DNA of 7,123 nucleotides from Deltaproteobacteria bacterium (GCA_021789795.1 JAJYJA010000121.1:1-7123), one strand, 5' to 3'; counted from the stretch's first letter, positions 1 through 5,983 are shown. Numbers and translations: made by a program. The notes: generated by a model not told the origin, from the sequence alone.

Positions 1-1
1 C

Positions 2-391
2 CACGACTGGTCTCGTCTGGCGGTTCGTGCGGTAGATCGTCTTAATCGCAATCAAGATAAGCTTTCTACGCATCCCTGGTGGGAGTCAGTTCAGCAAGCC
101 GGGATTTCCCTATCCGCCGAACCGGTTAAGCGTGAGTATCCTCGCGCCTGCAAGGACGTCAACAAGCTGATGGAGATGGTTCTGGGCTGCCTTATGTCTA
201 TCGGCACCATATTGGATTGCAAAGCAGACCAGCATAAGGAAGTTATCAAGTATGGCCAGATGTTGATTGAGAAGCGGTTTCAGCAGATGTGGGAAAATAA
301 AGATGAGCATGGTCGGCGTGAATTTGAAGAGAAGATGAAAAAACGCTGGGCAGCTATTTGGCCGATGGGTTTTGAGCCTAAACCTATTTAA
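2..391 (+). CDS. Hypothetical protein, C-terminal part (5'-truncated by window edge)
   Basis: The reading frame is open from the left window edge to a TAA stop, giving 129 visible residues, so the start lies outside the window. I do not recognise the family. The visible part begins HDWSRLAVRAVDRLN, has a WW pair followed by mixed helix-forming sequence, and ends in a strongly charged stretch (KRFQQMWENKDEHGRREFEEKMKKRW counted as several short blocks) before a PMGFEPKPI tail. There is no membrane segment and no cysteine motif; it looks like a soluble, helical protein. Codon use is AT-richer than in the genes right of 1665 and matches the integrase that follows on the same strand after an 89-bp gap. 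I infer that it is cargo of the same integrated element. An internal ATG at 170 exists, but the frame continues well upstream with protein-like sequence, so 170 is probably not the true start. Confidence 0.6.
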   Translation, partial: HDWSRLAVRAVDRLNRNQDKLSTHPWWESVQQAGISLSAEPVKREYPRACKDVNKLMEMVLGCLMSIGTILDCKADQHKEVIKYGQMLIEKRFQQMWENKDEHGRREFEEKMKKRWAAIWPMGFEPKPI

Positions 392-480
392 TTTTTTAAT
401 TTATTTGGTCACTTTTGATTTCAGGGTATTCCTTGCCTCCTTTTACCTCTCATATTATATGTTCTCCTTCAGGGGGTGGC
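392..480. other. AT-rich gap before the integrase gene
   Basis: This 89-bp gap separates the partial upstream gene from the integrase. Its first part (392-410) is nearly pure A/T. I see no convincing -35/-10 pair and no hairpin followed by a T run. A TTG at 415 would extend the integrase frame by 22 residues, but it has no ribosome-binding site and the added residues look unlike protein of this family. Confidence 0.4.
471..479 (+). promoter_or_regulatory. Ribosome-binding site deciding the integrase start
   Basis: The purine-rich AGGGGGTGG lies directly before ATG 481, with about 4-5 nt between the G run and the start codon. A second in-frame ATG at 487 is about 10 nt from it and could also be used. 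The upstream TTG at 415 has no comparable site. I therefore place the integrase start at 481. Confidence 0.55.
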
Positions 481-1686
481 ATGTGTATGAAAGGCGGGAT
501 TTATACTCGTGAGAAGTGCCCGGTTTGTGGTGTCCTCATGCGGGATAATCATCGGAATGCTGTTTCTTGCCCTACTTGCGGCAAGCATTATGCCGTCAAA
601 CTGATTGTCAAGTTCGGAGATGTCTTCCTGAACTTCCATTCGTATGATGAGGCCACCCGGGTCTTGACGGGGATGCGTTACAATACTGACCTTGGCACTT
701 TCGACCACCGCGACTATCGGCGCGACAATCCTCTGTCTTTTCATTCGCTGGTGGGCAAATGGCTGGCTGTCAAACAGGCCGAAGTTAAGCCTTCATCCTA
801 TGGTAACCTTGCTCGGTACATGGCCCTTGCTGTTCATGCCTGGGGCCATGATAATATAAAGGCCATCGGTTATCCTGAAATCGAAGATTTTTTTGCTTCC
901 TTGCCTCTTTCCGACAAGACACGGCACAATGTTAGGTCTTGCCTTCATTCTTTTTGGTCTTGGCTTGTTAAGCGTAAGGTGCTGACCTTGGCGCAGTTCC
1001 CTGAGTTCCCTGATGTCAAGTATCACTTGGGGTATCGGAAGATTATCGACAAGGCCACCCAGCAAGCCATCATCGAAGAAGTCCGTCGGATTAGTCATGA
1101 TGTAAATCCCAAAATCTGGCTTGGCATCAAATGGCTGTCCACCTACATCGCAATACGGCCTGGTGAATTGGTGCAGATTCAGGAAGGGGATATTGACCTA
1201 AAATTGGGCATCCTCACTGTTCGTCACACCAAGGAGGGGCGGCAAAAGTTCGTTCCTCTTCTGGAGGAAGACAAAGACCTTATTGCTTCCTTGCCTCAAG
1301 GTCTGCCGCATTTGTCTTTTTTTCGGCATGGTTCCGGGGTTAGCGGTTGCACTCCTGGGGAATCTTTTGGGCGCAAGTATTTCTACAAGTGGTGGTGTCG
1401 TGCATGTAAGAATTTGGGAGTCGTTGGCGTTGATCTTTACGGCGGGACGCGCCATAGTTCAGCCACAGCATTGAAGGAGTTTTTGAGCCCTGAACAGATA
1501 AAGGCTGGCACCATGCATAGCACCAACAAGGCCTTTGAGCGTTATTTTCAGACCAACACTTCCGATGCTTTGGAAGTGTTCAGGCTGGCCAGTTCCGCAA
1601 CTGTTTTGCAACCGGATTCGAGCCCAGTCAAGACTAGTAACTTATTGAAATTAAAAATAAAAAATGGTGGAGGCGCCGGGAGTTGA
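481..1686 (+). CDS. Tyrosine recombinase/integrase with N-terminal zinc ribbon
   Basis: This 401-residue site-specific recombinase would insert and excise its element at the adjacent ssrA gene. Residues 13-33 hold a CPVC...CPTC zinc ribbon (C13, C16, C30, C33), probably an arm-type DNA-binding domain. Residues about 85-165 form the helical core-binding domain (FHSLVGKWLAVKQ ... SCLHSFWSWLVKRKVL). The catalytic domain runs from about 190 to 365: Arg226 in AIRPGEL, Lys251 in RHTKEGRQKF, Arg324-His325 in GGTRHSSAT, His346 in TMHSTNKAF, and the nucleophile Tyr355 in ERYFQ. The usual first His of the HxxRH box is Gly321. Family and catalytic assignments are from motif recognition; the target is inferred from position. 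The gene converges on ssrA, and its last codons (GGGAGS, stop TGA at 1684-1686) lie within the tmRNA 3' end. Its base composition is lower in GC than the right-hand genes. The start is chosen from the AGGGGGTGG site; a TTG at 415 is less likely. Confidence 0.9.
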   Translation: MCMKGGIYTREKCPVCGVLMRDNHRNAVSCPTCGKHYAVKLIVKFGDVFLNFHSYDEATRVLTGMRYNTDLGTFDHRDYRRDNPLSFHSLVGKWLAVKQAEVKPSSYGNLARYMALAVHAWGHDNIKAIGYPEIEDFFASLPLSDKTRHNVRSCLHSFWSWLVKRKVLTLAQFPEFPDVKYHLGYRKIIDKATQQAIIEEVRRISHDVNPKIWLGIKWLSTYIAIRPGELVQIQEGDIDLKLGILTVRHTKEGRQKFVPLLEEDKDLIASLPQGLPHLSFFRHGSGVSGCTPGESFGRKYFYKWWCRACKNLGVVGVDLYGGTRHSSATALKEFLSPEQIKAGTMHSTNKAFERYFQTNTSDALEVFRLASSATVLQPDSSPVKTSNLLKLKIKNGGGAGS

Positions 1687-1692
1687 ACCCGG
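1665..1692. other. Probable chromosomal attachment site (att) at the ssrA 3' end
   Basis: This segment is the tmRNA T-arm, the 3' side of its acceptor stem, and the encoded CCA. It sits exactly where lower-GC, integrase-bearing DNA meets the conserved chromosomal gene. Integration into the 3' ends of tRNA and tmRNA genes, with the element restoring the RNA, is well known for tyrosine recombinases. No second copy of this sequence occurs in the window, so the other att half should lie left of position 1. The exact core limits cannot be set from one end; the extent given is the T-arm to CCA region. Confidence 0.65.
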
Positions 1693-1849
1693 GTCCGAAA
1701 ATACTCCCCCTCAAGCGTCTACATGCGTGTCCCTGATTGGTTGCTTATCGCGCCGCAGTCCCTCCAGGGCCAAGGGGCCTTTGGCGCTATCCCGCTAAGG
1801 TTCGCCAATCAGCGGCGGGAGCACTGAAGGGCTAGCCCAGGTAGTCGGC

Positions 1850-1887
1850 GTTTTCTCCCACCCCATGGGCGAAGGTCGGGAGAAAAC
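1850..1887 (-). other. Perfect 10-bp stem within tmRNA
   Basis: GTTTTCTCCC (1850-1859) and GGGAGAAAAC (1878-1887) are exact inverted complements separated by 18 nt. The position, just after the tag stop and its hairpin in the RNA's own direction, fits a stem of one of the post-tag pseudoknots of tmRNA. It is not a rho-independent terminator, because it lies inside the RNA and has no following T run. Confidence 0.7.
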
Positions 1888-1898
1888 GGTAGCAGGGA

Positions 1899-1931
1899 TT
1901 AAGCTGCTACGGCGTAATTATAGTCGTCTGC
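1899..1931 (-). other. ssrA: tmRNA tag-peptide reading frame (ADDYNYAVAA, stop)
   Basis: After the alanine carried by tmRNA itself, translation resumes at GCA (1929-1931) and reads ADDYNYAVAA before TAA. The preceding AGTC and the resume codon GCA match the usual tmRNA context. The AVAA end keeps the small hydrophobic C-terminus read by ClpXP-type proteases, while the N-terminal half, as in other tags, is the part recognised by adaptors. From memory this tag resembles those of Desulfotalea-like Desulfobacterota. Confidence 0.93.
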
Positions 1932-2046
1932 GACTGTGTTTAACTTCTTCCTGATTAACGAGTGTGAAGAGAACTCGGCATGCAGCCTGGGCTTATGTAT
2001 CCCCGTCGAAACCGTTTCGCCCCCTTGGTTGATGTAGCAGTTTTCT

Positions 2047-2550
2047 TTACTGATTAAACCGGTTGCCCTTGTTGAGACGACGCAGCTCCCGGTCACTCTC
2101 CCGCCGCTTGATTGACTCCCGTTTGTCGTAGAGCTTTTTGCCGCGGGCCAGGCCCAAGGCCAGTTTGGCCTTGCCGTTGGCTTTAAAATAAACCTTAAGT
2201 GGCACCAAGGCAATCCCCTTTTCCTTGACCTTGCCGATTAGCTTACGGATCTCGGCCTTGCGCAGCAGGAGCTTCCGTGTCCGTCTCGGGTCAGGGGCCG
2301 AGTTGGTGGTGAAGGTGTAGGGCGAAATGTGGACGTCGTAGAGCAGAACCTCACCCCGGACGATCTTGGCGTAGCCGTCGCGCAGATTCACCTTGCCCTC
2401 GCGCAGTGATTTCACCTCTGGCCCCAAGAGGGACAGCCCGGCCTCGATGGTCTCCTCGATGAAGTAGTCGTGGGTCGCCTTCCGGTTGGAGGCGGCGAGC
2501 TTGCCCGTAAGCGGCGGCCCGCTGCCCTTGGGATGTTTGGCGGCGCTCAT
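2047..2550 (-). CDS. smpB: SsrA-binding protein SmpB
   Basis: SmpB binds the tRNA-like domain of tmRNA and delivers it to stalled ribosomes, where its C-terminal tail reads the empty mRNA channel. The 167-residue product has the family signatures in order: NRKATHDYFIEET (22-34), GPEVKSLREGKVNLRDGYAKI (43-63), GEVLLYDVHISPY (66-78), RKLLLRKAEIRKL (92-104), LVPLKVYF (115-122), LARGKKLYDKRESIKRRESDRE (134-155), then a basic tail. It is slightly longer than many homologues because of about 20 extra residues rich in K, P and G before the first conserved block. The start ATG follows GGAG by 7 nt; that site overlaps the gspE stop, only 4 bp upstream, which suggests co-transcription and translational coupling. 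ssrA begins 22 bp downstream, so both partners of trans-translation lie together. Confidence 0.97.
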   Translation of the reverse strand: MSAAKHPKGSGPPLTGKLAASNRKATHDYFIEETIEAGLSLLGPEVKSLREGKVNLRDGYAKIVRGEVLLYDVHISPYTFTTNSAPDPRRTRKLLLRKAEIRKLIGKVKEKGIALVPLKVYFKANGKAKLALGLARGKKLYDKRESIKRRESDRELRRLNKGNRFNQ

Positions 2551-2554
2551 GGGC

Positions 2555-4378
2555 TTACTCCACCCCGGCGACCCGGAGCGCCTCCTCGTGGGTGGTCACC
2601 CCGGCCATTACCTTCTGCCAGGCGTCTTGCAGCAGGGTGGTCATCCCCTCCCTTAGGGCAGCGGCCTTGATCTCCGAGGTGGGGGCGTGGTTGGTGGTCA
2701 GGGTCTTAATCGTCTCGCTCATCGGGAAGATCTCGAAGATGCCACAACGACCCAGATAGCCGGTGCCCCGGCATTTTATACATCCCTGCCCCTGACTTAA
2801 GGTCAGGACGCCCGCCGCCGGGGCCGGCAGACCCAGAATGGCAAGCTCGCTGGCGTTTATCGCGCGGGTAGTCTTGCAGTGGGGGCAGATGGTGCGCACC
2901 AGGCGCTGGGCCATCGCCCCCAGCAGGGTGGAGGCGATCAGGAAGGGCTGGACGCCCAGGTCGATGAGCCGGGCGATGCTGGAGACGGCGTCGTTGGTGT
3001 GCAGGGTGGAAAACACCAGATGCCCGGTCAGGGCGGCCTGCACCGCGTGGCGGGCGGTATCCAGGTCGCGGATCTCGCCGATCATGATGATGTCCGGGTC
3101 TTGGCGCAGGATGTGGCGCAGGATGGTGGAAAAGGTGACCTCGGCTGAGGCCTGCACCGAGATTTGGTTGAACTCCTCGTGGATCATCTCCACCGGGTCT
3201 TCGACGGTGACGATGTTCTTCTCCGGGCTGGCGATATTCTTCAGGGTGGAATAGAGGGTGGTGGATTTGCCGCTGCCGGTGGGGCCGGTCACCAGCATCA
3301 TGCCGTGCGGGGCGGAGATCATCTCCCGGTAGATTCCCAGGTCGCGGGCCGAAAACCCGATCCCTCCCAGGTCCTGGAACAAGACGTGGGGGTCGAGGAT
3401 GCGCAGCACCGCCTTCTCGCCAAAGGCCACCGGCACGGTGGAGACCCGGATCTCGGCCTCCTCGCCCTCCCGGTTGACCTTGATCCGGCCGTCCTGGGGA
3501 CGGCGTTTCTCGGCGATGTCCAGGCGGGACAGGGACTTGATCCGGGAGATGATGGCCGGGTGCAACACCTTGGGCAGGTTGTAGATGGTGTGCAAGACCC
3601 CGTCGATTCTAATCCTGATGACGCTTACGTCGCGCTTGGGCTCGATATGGATGTCGCTGGCCCGCTGGTCGAAGGCGTAGTTGAAGAGGTGATCCACCGC
3701 CCCCTTGATGTGCTGATCCGAGGAGGCGATTTCGGCGCTGGAGGCGATGTTCACGTACTGCTCCAGGTTGCCCAGATCCACCTCCGGGCCCTTCAGGGTG
3801 GTCTCGGCGGCGGCGATGGAGGACTGAAAGCCGAAGAACTCCGCCAGGATCTTCTGGATGTCGCTCTTGGGGCTCAGGAAGGGCCGGGCGGTGATCTGGT
3901 TGGCGCGTTCGATCTCGGAGAGCACCTCGATGTGGGCCGGGTCGTAGAGGGCGACATCGAGCACCCCGTCCCGGATGGCAAAGGGCAACAGCAGGTGCTT
4001 CTGGGCAAAGCCCTGGGGGATGGTGCGGGTGACGGTCTTTAATTCCAGCTCCAGCGGGTCGAGCTTCTTAAACGGCAGACCCTGGTCGCTGGCCACCAGG
4101 CGCACGATCAGCTCCTCGGTCAGCTCCTGGCCCGGTTTGCCGGGCAGGGCAAAGTGCAGGGAGGCGATAATGTCGATCAGATCCGGCGGGCTGGGCAACA
4201 GCGGCTCGCCAGGACGGGAGGCGGCCTGCCGCAGCCGCAGCAACTTGGCCCGCTGCTGGTGGCGCTTGATGACCAGTTGCTCCGCCTGCTCCGCGGTCAG
4301 CAGGTGCTGCCGCTTGAGCAGGGCTAAGAGGTAGGTCTCGTCCAGGATCGATTGATAGCCGTTGGGGGGGGCGGGCAT
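2555..4378 (-). CDS. gspE: GspE/PulE/PilB-family secretion or type IV pilus assembly ATPase
   Basis: This 607-residue cytoplasmic ATPase would power a type II secretion system or type IV pilus from the inner face of the membrane. Residues about 11-190 form the T2SSE/MshEN-type N-terminal region. The ATPase follows: SDIHIEP (241-247), Walker A GPTGSGKST (365-373, Lys371), Asp box TVEDPVEM (391-398), Walker B region DPDIIMIGEIRD (427-438, Glu435), and His box ALTGHLVFSTLHTND (449-463). A zinc site is formed by C498/C501 and C533/C536, typical of GspE and PilB. All catalytic elements are intact. No other gsp or pil gene is nearby, so the system it serves cannot be told; the symbol gspE is a family label and pilB is the main alternative. 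The ATG start has no strong ribosome-binding site, but family-like sequence begins within 15 residues. The gene precedes smpB by 4 bp and follows the HD-GYP gene by 112 bp. Confidence 0.9.
   Translation of the reverse strand: MPAPPNGYQSILDETYLLALLKRQHLLTAEQAEQLVIKRHQQRAKLLRLRQAASRPGEPLLPSPPDLIDIIASLHFALPGKPGQELTEELIVRLVASDQGLPFKKLDPLELELKTVTRTIPQGFAQKHLLLPFAIRDGVLDVALYDPAHIEVLSEIERANQITARPFLSPKSDIQKILAEFFGFQSSIAAAETTLKGPEVDLGNLEQYVNIASSAEIASSDQHIKGAVDHLFNYAFDQRASDIHIEPKRDVSVIRIRIDGVLHTIYNLPKVLHPAIISRIKSLSRLDIAEKRRPQDGRIKVNREGEEAEIRVSTVPVAFGEKAVLRILDPHVLFQDLGGIGFSARDLGIYREMISAPHGMMLVTGPTGSGKSTTLYSTLKNIASPEKNIVTVEDPVEMIHEEFNQISVQASAEVTFSTILRHILRQDPDIIMIGEIRDLDTARHAVQAALTGHLVFSTLHTNDAVSSIARLIDLGVQPFLIASTLLGAMAQRLVRTICPHCKTTRAINASELAILGLPAPAAGVLTLSQGQGCIKCRGTGYLGRCGIFEIFPMSETIKTLTTNHAPTSEIKAAALREGMTTLLQDAWQKVMAGVTTHEEALRVAGVE
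2558..2561 (-). promoter_or_regulatory. smpB ribosome-binding site inside the gspE 3' end
   Basis: On the minus strand the last gspE codons read GTG GAG TAA, and GGAG within them lies 7 nt before the smpB ATG. The overlap of site and stop codon makes re-use of ribosomes ending on gspE plausible. Confidence 0.6.
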
Positions 4379-4490
4379 GGTGGTATGGGAGATAACGGGC
4401 CGGATCAGGCGTCAGGGGATTGCTAAGGCCTTAGGATAGTCCGGGACAGGGGCTAAAGCAATCTTTTTCGCGCCTAAGGGCCGGGGAGGC
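4379..4490. other. Intergenic region upstream of gspE with a 12-bp palindrome
   Basis: The 112 bp between the HD-GYP stop and the gspE start contain the perfect palindrome CTAAGGCCTTAG (4423-4434), located 45 bp before the gspE start codon. It could be an operator half-pair or chance. I found no strong hairpin with a T run, so HD-GYP and gspE may be transcribed together. No clear promoter hexamers were found. Confidence 0.35.
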
Positions 4491-5720
4491 TTACGCCGAC
4501 AGCGGCATCTGGCGATTGAAGATCTGCCGGATGGCAGGCAGGTTCTTGACAAAGGCGTCCACCAGCCGGGGGTCGAAGTGGCGGCCCTTGCCGCGCCAGA
4601 TCTCCCGCACCGCCCGCTCGAACGGCCAGGCCTCTTTGTAAGGGCGGGGCGAGGTCAGGGCGTCGAAGACATCGCAGAGGGCGGCGATCCGGCCTGGCAG
4701 CGGGATCTCCCGTTGCTTGAGCCCCCGCGGGTAGCCGGTGCCGTCCCAGCGTTCGTGGTGGGTTAAGGCGATATGTTTGGCCACCTTGAGTAGCTGGGAC
4801 TGATGCCCGGAGAGCAGCTCGGCGCCGATGTGGGTGTGCATCTGCATGGCCTTGAACTCCTCCGGGGTCAGCCGGCCTGGTTTCTTCAAGATGCTGTCCG
4901 CGATGCCGATCTTGCCCACGTCGTGCATGGGCGCGGCGTGAAAGAGCAACTCGTTCAACTCTGGCTTGACCCCAATGGCCTGGCCAATGGTGGCACAGTA
5001 GTGGCTCATCTTGGTGATGTGGGCCCCGGTCGTCTGGTCGCGGAATTCGGTGGCCTTGGCCAATCTAGCGATGATCTCCCGCTGGGCGTGGCGCAGCTCG
5101 CTTTCGGTATCCTTAAGCCGCCGGTCGGTCTCGACCCGGTGCTGGCGCAACGTCGAGTGGTCATTGAGCAGGGCCTCCTCGGCCCGCATCTCGTTGGAGA
5201 CGCAGATCAGGCTGCCCAGCGACAGGCAGATCCCGTCGTCGGGGAAGACCTCGACCGTGGCCTGATCCTTGAGCCAGATGGTCCGCGCCTCGGCGGCCAC
5301 GAGCTGATAGATGGCCTCCAAGGCCCCGTTGCGCCTGACTTGCTCCCGCAACTCTCGCTGTGAAAGCCGCAGGGCCTGGCGGGGGGTGACCTCCTTGATT
5401 ACCCGGCCTTGCGGCTCCGCCTCGCGGTAAACGCAGCTCACCACCAGGCTGTCGCGCAGGCAGGCGGCGGCGGACATGGGCTCGCAACCCAGCAGGTTAA
5501 GCAGCCGGCGGCCGGTGAACTCGTGCCACAGGCCAGGGACACCGTCCTGCCAGGCGGCGATGTAGGGAATAATGGGGGAGCCCAGTCGGTCTAGGCTGTG
5601 GAAGTGCTTCAGGCAGGCGAGCAGCCGATCCTTCAGCGGCCGGGAAAAGGGCCCGTGCAGGATCCGGCCATGATAATCTTCCCGGGACAAGAAATCGTCG
5701 AACTGATTGAATCTGATCAT
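4491..5720 (-). CDS. HD-GYP domain protein, predicted cyclic-di-GMP phosphodiesterase
   Basis: HD-GYP proteins hydrolyse the second messenger c-di-GMP, usually favouring motility over attachment. The C-terminal domain (about 213-400 of 409 residues) has all key motifs: HD at His266-Asp267 in MHDVGKIGI, His295 in MHTHIGAELL, HHERWDGTGYP (321-331) with the GYP triad at 329-331, and DVFDALTSPRPYK (350-362). It should therefore be catalytically active. Residues about 183-215 look like a helical coiled-coil linker rich in E, R and Q. The first 180 residues are an unassigned, probably sensory domain; the segment ending in GICLSLGSLICVSNEMRAEE recalls the end of a PAS/PAC fold. There is no receiver domain, signal peptide or membrane segment, so it is likely cytoplasmic. 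An AGGAAGG ribosome-binding site supports the ATG at 5720. It lies upstream of gspE on the same strand. Family assignment is firm; the signal and target are unknown. Confidence 0.92.
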   Translation of the reverse strand: MIRFNQFDDFLSREDYHGRILHGPFSRPLKDRLLACLKHFHSLDRLGSPIIPYIAAWQDGVPGLWHEFTGRRLLNLLGCEPMSAAACLRDSLVVSCVYREAEPQGRVIKEVTPRQALRLSQRELREQVRRNGALEAIYQLVAAEARTIWLKDQATVEVFPDDGICLSLGSLICVSNEMRAEEALLNDHSTLRQHRVETDRRLKDTESELRHAQREIIARLAKATEFRDQTTGAHITKMSHYCATIGQAIGVKPELNELLFHAAPMHDVGKIGIADSILKKPGRLTPEEFKAMQMHTHIGAELLSGHQSQLLKVAKHIALTHHERWDGTGYPRGLKQREIPLPGRIAALCDVFDALTSPRPYKEAWPFERAVREIWRGKGRHFDPRLVDAFVKNLPAIRQIFNRQMPLSA

Positions 5721-5983
5721 GGCCTTCCTGGCAAGGGTTGACAGGGGAGGAAACGGAGGCCGTCCGGGCCTGACTCTCCTTCTTCCTTACCATGATCCGC
5801 CAAGAGCGCAACAGAAAAAAACAAATAGATATTAAGCCGTTAAAGGAGGCGAAGGTGTGACAGTGTCGGCAGCTGTCATTTGAATACCATAAAACTGGCA
5901 GTTATAAGATTGATGCCCCCAAGTTTTAGGGACCGACCCGCTGTCGAGGAGGGAGCGGAGACAGAAGCAGCGGCGGGCGCCGG
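5721..5983. other. Intergenic region between ribF and the HD-GYP gene
   Basis: These 263 bp carry no supportable gene. The middle part (about 5810-5930) is AT-rich compared with the flanks and probably contains the HD-GYP promoter; TAATAT on the minus strand (5829-5834) is a possible -10 box, but I see no good -35 box at the right distance. Two inverted repeats lie upstream of it: TGACAG-N9-CTGTCA (5858-5878) and AACTG-G-CAGTT (5893-5903). They may be regulator-binding sites. The motifs of c-di-GMP and FMN riboswitches were looked for and not seen. No convincing terminator follows ribF. Confidence 0.4.
5723..5729 (-). promoter_or_regulatory. Ribosome-binding site of the HD-GYP gene
   Basis: AGGAAGG on the minus strand lies just upstream of ATG 5720, with the AGGA core 5 nt from the start codon. 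It is the strongest such site in the window and supports the chosen start. Confidence 0.65.

Larger units (their letters stand above)
1665..2024 (-). ncRNA. ssrA: Transfer-messenger RNA (tmRNA)
   Basis: This one-piece tmRNA of 360 nt works with SmpB to rescue stalled ribosomes and tag the unfinished protein for proteolysis. The 5' end begins GGGGGCGAAACGGTTTCGAC, the universal tmRNA start. The 3' end is CGCCTCC followed by ACCA, with CCA encoded. The two ends form a 7-bp acceptor stem whose third pair is G-U, the alanyl-tRNA synthetase identity pair. The T-arm is CCGGG-TTCAACT-CCCGG (1676-1692). The tag frame is at 1899-1931. A 7-bp hairpin (GTAGCAG/CTGCTAC) surrounds the tag stop, and a perfect 10-bp helix lies at 1850-1859/1878-1887, consistent with tmRNA helices and pseudoknots. 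The gene follows smpB by 22 bp, so it may be transcribed with smpB and processed, or have a promoter within the end of smpB; I see only weak promoter-like hexamers there. Its 3' end overlaps the convergent integrase gene by 22 bp. Confidence 0.97.

Noticed and set aside
415..480. TTG start extending the integrase by 22 residues
   Set aside because: There is no ribosome-binding site before the TTG, whereas AGGGGGTGG precedes ATG 481. The extra residues precede the zinc ribbon without resembling family sequence.
1899..2213. Minus-strand frame running from within smpB into the tmRNA tag
   Set aside because: Only its last ten codons are translated, as the tmRNA tag. The rest is out-of-frame smpB and structural tmRNA sequence.
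3164..4042. Long plus-strand open frame (292 codons) opposite gspE
   Set aside because: It is antisense to the fully motif-supported ATPase gene. Its product is dominated by G, D, V, L and H runs typical of GC-rich antisense frames and has no recognisable domain.
4440..4495. Possible terminator after the HD-GYP gene
   Set aside because: Only short imperfect stems (about 4 bp, GCCT/AGGC) are present, and no T run follows in the direction of transcription.
4803..5363. Plus-strand open frame opposite the HD-GYP gene
   Set aside because: It is antisense to a gene with intact catalytic motifs, and its composition is that of a GC-rich shadow frame.
5497..5811. Minus-strand small protein starting in the ribF/HD-GYP gap
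   Set aside because: Most of it overlaps the start of the HD-GYP gene in another frame, and the product is arginine- and proline-rich with no domain.
5721..5983. c-di-GMP or FMN riboswitch upstream of the HD-GYP gene
   Set aside because: The conserved cores of these riboswitches are not visible; only short dyads and an AT-rich stretch are present.
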